A model generated the notes under the pieces. It did not search any database and was not told the DNA's origin. It was given only the letters and a program-made list of their open reading frames with translations. Shown one piece after another: positions 25,792 through 34,325 of a stretch of 64,000 nt of DNA. Position 1 is the first letter of the stretch, and every line of letters begins with the position of its first letter. This DNA comes from DATLZU01 sp051293835 (GTDB lineage Bacteria; Nitrospirota; Nitrospiria; Nitrospirales; Nitrospiraceae): positions 310,001-374,000 of the forward strand of contig JBPKMA010000002.1 of the NCBI GenBank assembly GCA_051293835.1, given 5' to 3'. Made by a program: the position numbers and the translations under genes.

Positions 25792-27504
25792 TCAGCCAAC
25801 CTTGCGTTGAGCTGTCGCCTCGCTCGCCCGGAGGTGTTCATCGCGCAGCATGCGCCGCAGAACCTTTCCTACCGCCGTCCTCGGCAGTTCGGCACGGAAC
25901 TCGACGGCCGCCGGGACCTTGAACCGGGCCAGCGACCGACTGCAATGTTCGATCAGCTCCTGCGCGGTCGCCGACCGTCCCGATCGGGTAACCACGTAGG
26001 CCTTGACCGCCTCTCCATACTGGGGATGGGGGATGCCAATCACCACGGCGTCCCCGACGGCTGGATGCTTGAGCAGCACTTCTTCCACTTCCCTCGGATA
26101 TACGTTCTCGCCGCGGGAGATGATCAGATCCTTCTTCCGATCCACGACAAAGAAAAATCCTCGGTCGTCCCGCTTGGCGATATCGCCCGTGCGGAGCCAG
26201 CCATCGCTCAGCACGGCCTTGGTTTCCGCTTCGTTGTTCCAGTACCCCTCCATCACCTGCGGGCCGCGGACCAGCAATTCGCCGACTTCGCCAACGGGCA
26301 TATCCCGCCGGCCGGTTTCCAGATCCACAAGGCGGGCGTCCGTATCCGGAAATGGGAGCCCTATTGAGCCGCGCGGGTGCTCACCGTAGATCGGGTTGCA
26401 ATGGGTCACGGGCCCCGCCTCCGTCAGACCATAGCCCTCGGAAATCCTCACCCCGGTGAGCCGTTCGAAACGTTCCTGCACGTCAGCGGGCAGGCCGCTC
26501 CCTCCGCTCAGGCATACGCGTAGGGACCGGAAATCGTATCGGTGGGCTTCCGGGAATTCGCTCATCTTCGAGAACATCATCGGGATGCCGGAAAAGACCG
26601 TGACCCGGTACCGCTGGATCGCGCGGAGCACCTCGAGGACCTGGAAGCGCGGAAGGAGCACAATGGAACACCCGGTCATCACCGCCAGGTTTTGACAGGT
26701 GCTCAATCCATAGGCATGGAAGAACGGGACCACCCCCAAGAAGATTTCGCCTCCTTCTCGAAAATCGGATACCCAACACCGGCACTGGAACGCGTTGGTG
26801 ATGAGATGGCGGTGAGTCAGCATGACGCCTTTGGGTGTGCCCGTCGTCCCGCCAGTGTATTGCAGTTGCGCCAGGTCGTCCGGTCTCGGTTTCGGAAGCG
26901 CTGCTCGGCCCGAGGCGGACGTTCCTGCCAGCAGGGTGAGGAACTCATAGACCGGCGGTCGTGCGTCGATGCGGATCCACCGACGACTGAGCATAGCTTT
27001 GAAGGGATACAGGAGGCGCAGACCCGGCGGGAGAAAATCCCGAACGCTCGTCACGATCGTGCGGAGCGGCAGTCCCGTATGCCGTCGGACCTCCTCGAGG
27101 CGCGGGAAAAACTGGTCCAACACGACAAGGGTCTCACTGCCGGAGTCGGCCAGTTGCGCCTCGATTTCCCTCGACACATAGAGCGGATTGATGGGCACGA
27201 CGATCGCTCCGGCCTTGAGCGCGCCGTAATACGCGATAAGCGACTGCGGGATGTTCGGCAACATAAGGGCCACGCGATCTCCCGGCCGCACCGCCAGGGC
27301 GATCAACGCCCGCGCAAACCGCGTGCTCAGTTCGTCGAATTGACGGAAGGACACACGTCGGCCGTAGAAGATCAGCGCCGGGTGTTCGGGAAACCGCGTC
27401 GCGGATCGCTGCGGCAGGTCCCCCACGGTCCATTGGGGGTACCGGCAGAAGGGCGGAACGCCGGGATCGTAGTGGCGGAACCAAGGCTGCAGCATTTGCC
27501 TCAT
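25792..27504 (-). CDS. Long-chain-fatty-acid--CoA ligase (AMP-forming)
   Basis: Activates fatty or aryl acids to CoA thioesters through acyl-AMP. It has 570 residues with the P-loop YTGGTTGTPKG, the A5-type EGYGLTE, GWLRTGD, the hinge DRKKDLIISRGENVYP and the C-terminal lysine motif PRTAVGKVLRR. The chain-length preference cannot be told from sequence alone. It starts 50 nt after the stop of the diiron-type gene upstream; ATG at 27504 or 27495 is possible. Confidence 0.92.
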   Translation of the reverse strand: MRQMLQPWFRHYDPGVPPFCRYPQWTVGDLPQRSATRFPEHPALIFYGRRVSFRQFDELSTRFARALIALAVRPGDRVALMLPNIPQSLIAYYGALKAGAIVVPINPLYVSREIEAQLADSGSETLVVLDQFFPRLEEVRRHTGLPLRTIVTSVRDFLPPGLRLLYPFKAMLSRRWIRIDARPPVYEFLTLLAGTSASGRAALPKPRPDDLAQLQYTGGTTGTPKGVMLTHRHLITNAFQCRCWVSDFREGGEIFLGVVPFFHAYGLSTCQNLAVMTGCSIVLLPRFQVLEVLRAIQRYRVTVFSGIPMMFSKMSEFPEAHRYDFRSLRVCLSGGSGLPADVQERFERLTGVRISEGYGLTEAGPVTHCNPIYGEHPRGSIGLPFPDTDARLVDLETGRRDMPVGEVGELLVRGPQVMEGYWNNEAETKAVLSDGWLRTGDIAKRDDRGFFFVVDRKKDLIISRGENVYPREVEEVLLKHPAVGDAVVIGIPHPQYGEAVKAYVVTRSGRSATAQELIEHCSRSLARFKVPAAVEFRAELPRTAVGKVLRRMLRDEHLRASEATAQRKVG

Positions 27505-27554
27505 CGTTGGCGCTGACGCTGGCCCCTTGTCGCGGCGTCAGCGTTCGCGCCGGA

Positions 27555-28298
27555 CTAGGCCGTCCCCCGCGCGGGGGCGGGATACGGCGGACGAGCTGCC
27601 CGGCGTCTGTTCTCCAGCCCCATCCAAAATCCTTCGAGGTAATCCAACACGGCCTTCATGCCTCTGCGGAAATCTTCCTTGTCCTGGTCGGACATGCCGG
27701 CGTTATCCGGGCCGGCCGTTCCCTCCACCGCCGCCACGGCGTGTTCCATAGCCTCTTCGTGGGCGGACTCGAGCTGGCGATGGAACGTGAAGTACGTCAT
27801 GTCCATTCCGGGATACCGCTCCCGCTTGATCCGGGTGAGACCCGGGATGAGGTGGTCCCACATTGTGATCGCCATGTTCTCCAAGCCGAACGAGGCGCCG
27901 AGCGCCCTAGCGTGATTGCCGTCGCTGTAGAGCCGTTCCATGCCCTCGATGTAGGCGCGTGTCGACGGCAACATCGGCCGGGTCATCGCCTCATGCACAT
28001 CGATACCGACCGAGCGAAGAAAGTCCCGATAGAGGAGTTCATGCCGATTCCTGGTCTGACCATCACCCAGTTCCGAATACAGGAGCTTCGTCAACTCGTC
28101 CGCCACCTTCTCGTCTTCCGTGTTGACCAGTTGCGAGACCAGGATCTTCGGAAAGAACCGTGCGAAGTTGTAGAACTCGACGGCGAACTCCCGAAACTCC
28201 TCATCCGTCACGTCGCCAAGTCGAAAGCGATCCAGGTACGAGTTGTTGATCGCGCCATGACGGAGAACTTCGCTGCGCATCTGCTCGTAGAACGTCAT
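27555..28298 (-). CDS. Heme-oxygenase-like diiron oxidase/oxygenase candidate (TenA/CADD-like fold)
   Basis: A 247-residue all-helical protein of the iron-containing redox enzyme group. It shows a ligand pattern typical of heme-oxygenase-fold diiron enzymes such as CADD and UndA: an Glu/His pair in SELGDGQTRNRHELL, a central Glu in FGLENMAITMW and an H-x3-E-x2-H motif in FTFHRQLESAHEEAME. Known members oxidise fatty acids, amino acids or cofactor precursors. The substrate here is unknown. It is the first gene of the minus-strand fatty-acid series and is divergent from the tyrosine genes. GGGAGGTGGG precedes the ATG at 28298; a longer frame to 28349 is rejected. Confidence 0.8.
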   Translation of the reverse strand: MTFYEQMRSEVLRHGAINNSYLDRFRLGDVTDEEFREFAVEFYNFARFFPKILVSQLVNTEDEKVADELTKLLYSELGDGQTRNRHELLYRDFLRSVGIDVHEAMTRPMLPSTRAYIEGMERLYSDGNHARALGASFGLENMAITMWDHLIPGLTRIKRERYPGMDMTYFTFHRQLESAHEEAMEHAVAAVEGTAGPDNAGMSDQDKEDFRRGMKAVLDYLEGFWMGLENRRRAARPPYPAPARGTA

Positions 28299-28619
28299 AA
28301 CCCACCTCCCACTCCGTCCACGACTCCGGGCGCCCCGCCCGTTCTCCATCCGATCGGGCTTGTTTCAAATGATATACCTTTTCTATTATCTGCGCAATGC
28401 AAAATGTATCCCCTTCTTCCACTTGTCTGGACTGCCGTTTCCGATGTTCATCGGCACGAAACCTTCTTTGCCATCAGGCGCGATGGCACCCAGATTGATA
28501 TAAAATATCTATTGCACAATATAGCTTCTATGTTATACTTCGCCTGTATCCACAATCATCATCACACCCGTCGAGCGGATCACGCTTCGGGTCCGCCGGG
28601 TTAAGGAGGAGGCGCCGGT
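28299..28619. promoter_or_regulatory. AT-rich divergent control region
   Basis: About 320 nt between the divergent diiron-type and HPPD-like genes, with much lower GC than the flanks. For the plus strand: TTGCAC (28512-28517), 16 nt, TATACT (28534-28539). The palindrome TATTGCACAATA (28510-28521) lies over this -35. Near 28388-28404 the opposite strand carries a related ATTGCGCA with a TATATC further on, a candidate minus promoter. The shared ATTGC(A/G)CA core in inverted orientation suggests one regulator for both directions. Confidence 0.55.
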
Positions 28620-29192
28620 ATGAAAGGATCAATGGGAATCGATCACATCACGCTGTGCGTGGAGAATCTGGAAGCCGCCGAATACTTGTTCACCAAGATT
28701 CTGGGCTTCGAAGTCATCTGGTCGGCGCGGGATGTTGGGAGCGACAAATCCAGTATGGATACGGTCGTGGTGCAGCGCGGCAACGTCAAGATCGCGCTTA
28801 TGGAGGGGAGAGACAAGATCGTCAAATCCCAAATCAACGAGTTCATCGAGAAATACGGGCAAGGGGTCCAGCACATCGCGATGGAAGTGGACGACATCGA
28901 GGCGGTCTGTCGAGAATGGGAAACGCACGGCGTCAAGTTCAGCGGTCCTCTGAAGGAAGGCCGGGACGGTTTCGGTCCCCTGAAGCAACGATTTACGTAT
29001 CCGTTGTTCCCCGGCAGCGGCCTCTTCGTCGAGTTGACCCAACGCCAGCATGGGAATGAGCAGTCGAGAACGTTCGTGCGCAGCACGGTCGAAGCGCTCT
29101 ATAGGGATATCGAGCGCGATCAGATCCGCGGCGTCGAACAAACGATCATCGACTACGAATCCTGTCCGGTTCCGTTCAAAAAGTCCGCCTGA
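28620..29192 (+). CDS. Half-length 4-hydroxyphenylpyruvate-dioxygenase-like VOC protein
   Basis: 190 residues instead of the about 350 of HPPD. All three putative Fe(II) ligands of the catalytic half can be placed: His in MGIDHITL, His in GQGVQHIAMEVDD and Glu in GLFVELTQRQ. The KSQINEFIEKYG stretch before the second His is HPPD-like. It would convert 4-hydroxyphenylpyruvate to homogentisate, which the next gene cleaves. It may instead be a related 2-oxoacid dioxygenase. AAGGAGG precedes the ATG at 28620. It is the first gene of the tyrosine-catabolism unit. Confidence 0.75.
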   Translation: MKGSMGIDHITLCVENLEAAEYLFTKILGFEVIWSARDVGSDKSSMDTVVVQRGNVKIALMEGRDKIVKSQINEFIEKYGQGVQHIAMEVDDIEAVCREWETHGVKFSGPLKEGRDGFGPLKQRFTYPLFPGSGLFVELTQRQHGNEQSRTFVRSTVEALYRDIERDQIRGVEQTIIDYESCPVPFKKSA

Positions 29193-29268
29193 GCGCACTC
29201 GGCGCCGCCGGGCGCCTGTCCTGTCGGCGAGCGCAAGCGGAAGCACTGGTGAGAAGGGGGAGGCCGCA

Positions 29269-30375
29269 ATGTATCTCGTGAAGAAAGGGCAGGTCCCGAA
29301 TCAAGCGCACGTTGGCATTCCGGAGGGCCTGTGCGAAGAAGAACACGGGCGCCAAGGCTTCAGTGGTCCGTCCTCGCATCTCTATCGGACCCATCCACCA
29401 ACAGGATGGGTGAGGATCGAAGGTCCGCTTCGACCCCGCGCCTTCATCTGTGCAGCGCTCTCCACTCCTGACCAATGTTCGGCAGACGCGAGCCCGCTGG
29501 AGATCCTCCGCAGCCCGGACGCCACGATCTTCCTCTCCCGCCGATCCGAATCGATGAGCTACTTCGTCCGCAATTCCGACGGCGACGAAGTCCACTTCGT
29601 GCACACCGGGCGCGGTCGCTATGAGACCGATTACGGCTGGCTTTCGTACGAGCCCGGCGATTACGTCGTGATTCCCAAGGGCACGACGTACCGGACTCTT
29701 GTCGACTCAAGCCCCTCCTTGTTCCTGATCGTCGAAACGCCGGAGCCTGTCGCCCTGCCCGACCGAGGTATGCTTGGCCAGCATGCGCTCTTCGACAAAG
29801 GCGTGTTGGTCTCACCGGAACTGGGCTCGGTTCGAGACGGTGGAGAGCCGCGCGAGTGGGAAGTGCGGATCAAATGCCACGGGGAATACACGAAGGTCTT
29901 TTATCCGTTCTATCCCATGGACGTGGTAGGCTGGAAAGGTGATCTGTGGGTCGCCAAGCTCAATGTCAGGGACTTCCGCCCTGTGACGAGCGCGCGGTAC
30001 CACCTGCCGCCCAGCGTGCATGTCACGTTTCAGGCGGGCGGCGCAATGTTTTCCACATTCGCCCCGCGTCCGCTGGAAAGCGATCCTCAGGCCCTGCGTG
30101 TGCCGTTTTACCACCGGAACATGGACTATGATGAAATCTTGTTCTACCATCAAGGGCACTTCTTCAGCCGATCCGGCATTGAACCCGGCATGCTGACTTT
30201 GCACCCCCAAGGCATCCACCACGGGCCTCAACCGCAGGCAGTGGAGGCGAGCAAACTCAAGACCCACACCGATGAAATAGCCATCATGATCGAATCTCGC
30301 CGGCCCTTTCTCGTCGCGCCGGCCCTAGAATCTGTTGAAATCAAAGATTATGCGCTGAGCTGGAGTCGCCCATGA
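29269..30375 (+). CDS. hmgA: Homogentisate 1,2-dioxygenase
   Basis: Opens the ring of homogentisate to maleylacetoacetate. It is a 368-residue cupin-type protein with the conserved N-terminal block GFSGPSSHLYRTHPPTG, and the Fe-ligand region with Glu in HRNMDYDEILFYHQG and His in LHPQGIHHGPQP. It is shorter than the about 430-residue proteobacterial enzymes but covers the catalytic core. GGGGGAGG lies before the ATG at 29269. The FAH-family gene overlaps its stop by 4 nt. Confidence 0.85.
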   Translation: MYLVKKGQVPNQAHVGIPEGLCEEEHGRQGFSGPSSHLYRTHPPTGWVRIEGPLRPRAFICAALSTPDQCSADASPLEILRSPDATIFLSRRSESMSYFVRNSDGDEVHFVHTGRGRYETDYGWLSYEPGDYVVIPKGTTYRTLVDSSPSLFLIVETPEPVALPDRGMLGQHALFDKGVLVSPELGSVRDGGEPREWEVRIKCHGEYTKVFYPFYPMDVVGWKGDLWVAKLNVRDFRPVTSARYHLPPSVHVTFQAGGAMFSTFAPRPLESDPQALRVPFYHRNMDYDEILFYHQGHFFSRSGIEPGMLTLHPQGIHHGPQPQAVEASKLKTHTDEIAIMIESRRPFLVAPALESVEIKDYALSWSRP

Positions 30376-31373
30376 AACTGTACAGCTTTCAAGTCCGCAC
30401 GCCGGTGGGGACCTTTACCCGTGTCGGCGCACTGCTCGGCTCCAAGCTGGTGGACTTGAACATGGCTTACGCCCGGATGCTCGCCGACCGGAACGAAGCG
30501 CAACCCTATCGGCTCGCCGACGCGGCGGTTCCATCGACCATGCTGGCACTGCTCGAAGGCGGCCCATCGGCCATGGCTGCGGCGAGACAGGCGCTCGACT
30601 ATGCGAGCCGGTTGGGCGATCAGGCGTCGGGGCCTGGGGGCGAAACGATTACCTATCTCCCCGCGAACGTGCGTATCATCGCCCCCCTTCCCAATCCACC
30701 GTCGCTGCGCGACTTCATCGCGTTTGAAGAACACATCGCCGCCACGTCCAGGAAACGGGGGCAACCGATTCCGCCCGAGTGGTACAAAGCCCCCGTCTAT
30801 TACAAGGGCAATCACCGAACGATCATCGGTCCGGACGAAGACCTTCCGTGGCCGCTCCAGACGACAAAATTGGACTATGAATTGGAGTTGGCCTGCGTGA
30901 TCGGCCGCCAGGGACGGGACGTGTCCGAGCGGGAAGCAGTGGACTATATCGCCGGCTACACAATCATGAACGATTTTAGCGCCCGCGACATTCAGTTTCA
31001 GGAGATGGCCTGCCGCCTGGGTCCCGCAAAAGGCAAGGACTTCGCGACGGCCATCGGCCCCTGCCTGGTGACCCCCGACGAAATTCCCGATCTCAACGCC
31101 TTGACCATGATCGCGCGGGTCAACGGAGAGGTCTGGTCACGAGGTCGCTTCGGCACCATCCACTGGACGTTCCCGCAGATGATCGCCCATGTGTCGCGGG
31201 GAGAAACGATCTATCCGGGAGATCTGTTCGGATCCGGCACAGTCGGTGGCGGCTGCGGCCTGGAGCTAGATCGGTTTTTGAATCCCGGGGATGTAGTCGA
31301 GCTGGAAATTCAGCCCATTGGCGTGCTTCGGACCCGCATCGTGAAACAACCGGAGCGGGAGAATCCATCATGA
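30372..31373 (+). CDS. Fumarylacetoacetate hydrolase family protein
   Basis: A 333-residue FAH-fold C-C hydrolase. Metal and catalytic motifs include RDFIAFEEHI, YELELACVIG, GYTIMNDFSARDIQ and GSGTVGGGCGLEL. In this position it would hydrolyse fumarylacetoacetate to fumarate and acetoacetate, completing tyrosine breakdown. A maleylacetoacetate isomerase is not in the window. It is translationally coupled on both sides by ATGA overlaps. Confidence 0.9.
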   Translation: MKLYSFQVRTPVGTFTRVGALLGSKLVDLNMAYARMLADRNEAQPYRLADAAVPSTMLALLEGGPSAMAAARQALDYASRLGDQASGPGGETITYLPANVRIIAPLPNPPSLRDFIAFEEHIAATSRKRGQPIPPEWYKAPVYYKGNHRTIIGPDEDLPWPLQTTKLDYELELACVIGRQGRDVSEREAVDYIAGYTIMNDFSARDIQFQEMACRLGPAKGKDFATAIGPCLVTPDEIPDLNALTMIARVNGEVWSRGRFGTIHWTFPQMIAHVSRGETIYPGDLFGSGTVGGGCGLELDRFLNPGDVVELEIQPIGVLRTRIVKQPERENPS

Positions 31374-32125
31374 GCCTACACGTCACAGACGACCGAATTC
31401 TTGGAGACGTGATCGAACGCCATCGTGCGCTGTACGACGGACCCGAAATTGAGGCCAAACTGAAGTACATCATCCGCGATGGCCCCCAATCCAAACTGTC
31501 CGACTGGGATATCCATCGGTTGTTGCGGACCGCGCGTTGCGTGTACTTCGACACGCATGTCGAGATGGTCTCCGGACACCACACCGCAACGTATCTGCGG
31601 TTCGAGTCCATCGCACGCATTCCCCAACTGATCCGGCTGATCGCGCGCGATATGGCAGACTGGATTCGGCTGACGTTTCAACGCGACCCGATCACTGGCA
31701 TCGTCGCGCCGATGTCGGCGGCTGAACTCCTAGCGGAGGGGATTGCCGACATCTTGCACGACAAAATGCGGCTACGGGTCACCCTGACGCCGTACAACCC
31801 GGAAACCGGCAAGATCGGCACGGAGATCAGAACCGGCGCCGTTCGCATGGGGGAGCGGTTCGTCGCCCTGAACGACGTGACGACGCGCGGGAACTGCATC
31901 AGCAAACTCGGGAAAGTGATCACGGACCACGGCGGCAGCCTGGCGGGCATGATGGTTTTCGCGCGGCGGGACAGCGGCCAATTCCCGCTCATGCAGGAAC
32001 TCGTGCGGCAGTACCCCTTTTACTACGCGGCTGACCTCGACATGCCCCAGTGGGAACCGGATCAGTGTCCGCTGTGCCGAGCCCAGCAGCCGTTATTGTC
32101 GTGGAAGGAGATGCCGGAATTGTAG
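31370..32125 (+). CDS. Phosphoribosyltransferase-like protein in the homogentisate operon
   Basis: 251 residues. The central region has a type-I phosphoribosyltransferase layout with a PRPP-loop-like GERFVALNDVTTRGNC, where the usual acidic pair is changed to Asn-Asp. An upstream TGIVAPMSAAELLAEG segment resembles the substrate loop. The C-terminus has a CPLC pair suggestive of a metal knuckle but only two Cys. Start and stop overlap the FAH gene by 4 nt, so it belongs to the tyrosine operon. No known tyrosine-pathway step uses PRPP; its role is open. Confidence 0.7.
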   Translation: MSLHVTDDRILGDVIERHRALYDGPEIEAKLKYIIRDGPQSKLSDWDIHRLLRTARCVYFDTHVEMVSGHHTATYLRFESIARIPQLIRLIARDMADWIRLTFQRDPITGIVAPMSAAELLAEGIADILHDKMRLRVTLTPYNPETGKIGTEIRTGAVRMGERFVALNDVTTRGNCISKLGKVITDHGGSLAGMMVFARRDSGQFPLMQELVRQYPFYYAADLDMPQWEPDQCPLCRAQQPLLSWKEMPEL

Positions 32126-32306
32126 CGATCGGCCGAACCGGCGCATTCGATTCGACCTGCTCAAGGAGTGCTGGTTCAACGCAGATGGATTTCTAAAAAA
32201 CAACTGCCACGAAACGCTGGAGGGTGAAGACTCTATTCCCTAGCGTCGAGAACGCTCAGGCGCCGAAGAACCGGCGGCTCAAGCAAAGCCTGGTATGGAG
32301 GAGAAG

Positions 32307-33308
32307 ATGGATCTCGCCGTGGTCGCGAAAGAGATCAAACAGGACGATCTGCTCCAGATGTATTACTACCTCCGGCTGACCAGAACGCTGGAGGAACGGA
32401 TCACGGCGCTGTACCGACAGGGCCGGATCATGGGCGGAGTCTATACCAGTCACGGCATGGAGGCGATCGCAGTGGGCTATGCCTCCGCCTTGGAACGAGA
32501 CGACGTCATCGCTCCCTATCACCGGGATATGGGCGCATTTCTCATCCGCGGCATCACCCCGGGCGAAATCATCGCGCAGTATCTGGGCAAGCGCACCGGA
32601 CCGACCAGGGGGAAGGACGGAAACGTGCATATTGGCGACCTGAAACGCGGCGTGATCGGCTTCGTGAGTCACCTGGCCGACAACCTACCGGTGGCGACCG
32701 GCGCGGCGCTGGCCTTCAAGCTGCGCGGCGAGTCGCGCGTGGTCATCACCAACACCGGCGACGGCGGGACGAGCCGGGGCGATTTTCACGAAGCCCTGAA
32801 TTTCGCCTCCGTGCGGAAGCTGCCGGTCGTCTTTTTCTGCAATAACAATCAATACGCCTACTCGACGCCGCTCCGTCTGCAGATGGCGATTCGGGACGTC
32901 GTCGAACGCGCCAAGGCCTATGCCATGCCCGGCGAAATTGTGGATGGCAACGACGTGGCGGCGGTCTACCTGGCCGCCAAGCGCGCGATTCAGCGGGCCA
33001 GGTCCGGGGAAGGGCCGACCTTCATCGAAGCCAAGACGATGCGGATGCACGGCCATTCAGAGCATGACTCGGCCAAGTACGTGCCGCGCGAGTTGTTGGA
33101 GGAATGGAAGAAGAAGGATCCGATCATGAAGGCCGAGCAGATGCTCAAACAACTCGGCTACGCGGACGACGCAACGTTCAGAGAAGTCGACGCCCGGGTA
33201 AAGCAAGAAGTCGAGGCCGGGGTAGAGTTCGCCGAACAGAGCCCGCTGCCAGAGGGCCGGGAAGTGCTGGACGGGGTGTTCGCGACGGAAGACGAGGTGC
33301 AGCCATGA
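32307..33308 (+). CDS. 2-oxoacid dehydrogenase E1 alpha subunit (branched-chain/pyruvate type)
   Basis: A thiamine-diphosphate decarboxylase subunit of 333 residues. ThDP motif GDGGTSRGDFHEALNFA with the downstream NNNQYAYSTP, and the phosphorylation-loop-like region RMHGHSEHDSAKY. The ATG at 32307 has GGAGGAG directly upstream; an ATG 12 nt earlier is less likely. The beta gene overlaps by 4 nt. Context with leucine and propionyl-CoA genes points to branched-chain 2-oxoacids, although pyruvate cannot be excluded. The 181 nt before it probably hold a separate promoter, but none is clear. Confidence 0.92.
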   Translation: MDLAVVAKEIKQDDLLQMYYYLRLTRTLEERITALYRQGRIMGGVYTSHGMEAIAVGYASALERDDVIAPYHRDMGAFLIRGITPGEIIAQYLGKRTGPTRGKDGNVHIGDLKRGVIGFVSHLADNLPVATGAALAFKLRGESRVVITNTGDGGTSRGDFHEALNFASVRKLPVVFFCNNNQYAYSTPLRLQMAIRDVVERAKAYAMPGEIVDGNDVAAVYLAAKRAIQRARSGEGPTFIEAKTMRMHGHSEHDSAKYVPRELLEEWKKKDPIMKAEQMLKQLGYADDATFREVDARVKQEVEAGVEFAEQSPLPEGREVLDGVFATEDEVQP

Positions 33309-34294
33309 CGACGGCGACCACACAGGAAGTCACATACCTGGAGGCGATCTCGCAGGCGCTGGATGAAGAGATGGCCCGAGACGAACGAGTCTTTCTTTTG
33401 GGTGAGGACATCGGTCCGTATGGCGGGGCCTTCCGCATTACCGAGGGATTTCAGAAAAAATACGGCGAGTGGCGCGTCCTGGACACACCACTCTCTGAGT
33501 CCGGCTTCGTCGGCGCAGCGATCGGCGCCGCGATGATGGGGATGCGGCCGGTGGTGGAAATGCAGTTCGCCGATTTCATCTCCTGCGCGTTCGATCAGAT
33601 CACGGAGGTCGCGGCCAAGAACCACTACCGCTGGGGCGCCGCAGTGCCGATGGTCATCCGGGCTCCCTTCGGCGGCGGCGTGCACGGCGGGCCCTTCCAC
33701 TCGGAGTGCCCGGAGGCCTGGTTCTTTCACTCGCCGGGGCTGAAAATCGTCGCTCCCTCGACACCGTACGACGCCAAGGGTTTGCTGAAGGCAGCGATTC
33801 GCGATCCCAACCCGGTCATTTACTTCGAACACAAATTCCTTTACCGCCGGATCAAGGGGGTGCTGCCGCGCGAGGACTTCATCGTGCCGATTGGGAAAGC
33901 CGAGGTGAAACGGGTCGGCCAAGACATCACGGTCGTGACCTATGGAGCGATGGTGCACCTGGCGCTAGAGGCGGCTGAGTTGTTGACCAAGGAAGGGATC
34001 GAGCTCGAAATCGTGGACCTGCGGACCTTGATCCCGCTCGACAAGGAAACGATCTTCGCATCGGTGCGCAAAACCAGCAAGGCCATCATGCTCCATGAGG
34101 ACAACAAGACCGGCGGCATCGGCGCCGAAATCGCCGCGCTGCTGGCAGAAGAATGCTTCGATTGCCTGGACGGGCCGATCCTGCGCATCGCTGCGCCCGA
34201 TACCCCCGTGCCGTTCAGCGCGCCGCTGGAGGAATATTTTCTCCCGAAGGTCGGCGACCTCGTCGCCGCGGCACAGAAGTTAGCAGCGTATTGA
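33305..34294 (+). CDS. 2-oxoacid dehydrogenase E1 beta subunit
   Basis: 329 residues forming the alpha2beta2 E1 with the preceding gene. Typical blocks are GEDIGPYGGAF, DTPLSESGFVGAAIGAAMMG, QFADFISCAFDQI and GGGVHGGPFHSE (pyrophosphate side), with a C-terminal transketolase domain (VVTYGAMVHLAL, DLRTLIPLD). The ATGA overlap with E1 alpha ensures a 1:1 ratio. E2 follows after 31 nt. Confidence 0.95.
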   Translation: MTTATTQEVTYLEAISQALDEEMARDERVFLLGEDIGPYGGAFRITEGFQKKYGEWRVLDTPLSESGFVGAAIGAAMMGMRPVVEMQFADFISCAFDQITEVAAKNHYRWGAAVPMVIRAPFGGGVHGGPFHSECPEAWFFHSPGLKIVAPSTPYDAKGLLKAAIRDPNPVIYFEHKFLYRRIKGVLPREDFIVPIGKAEVKRVGQDITVVTYGAMVHLALEAAELLTKEGIELEIVDLRTLIPLDKETIFASVRKTSKAIMLHEDNKTGGIGAEIAALLAEECFDCLDGPILRIAAPDTPVPFSAPLEEYFLPKVGDLVAAAQKLAAY

Positions 34295-34325
34295 GCTTTG
34301 TGCCTCATGGGACCTGGAGGGTGAC

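Noticed and set aside
27507..28604. 365-residue plus-strand open frame over the diiron-type gene
   Set aside because: It is antisense to a gene with clear metal-ligand motifs and runs through the AT-rich promoter region.
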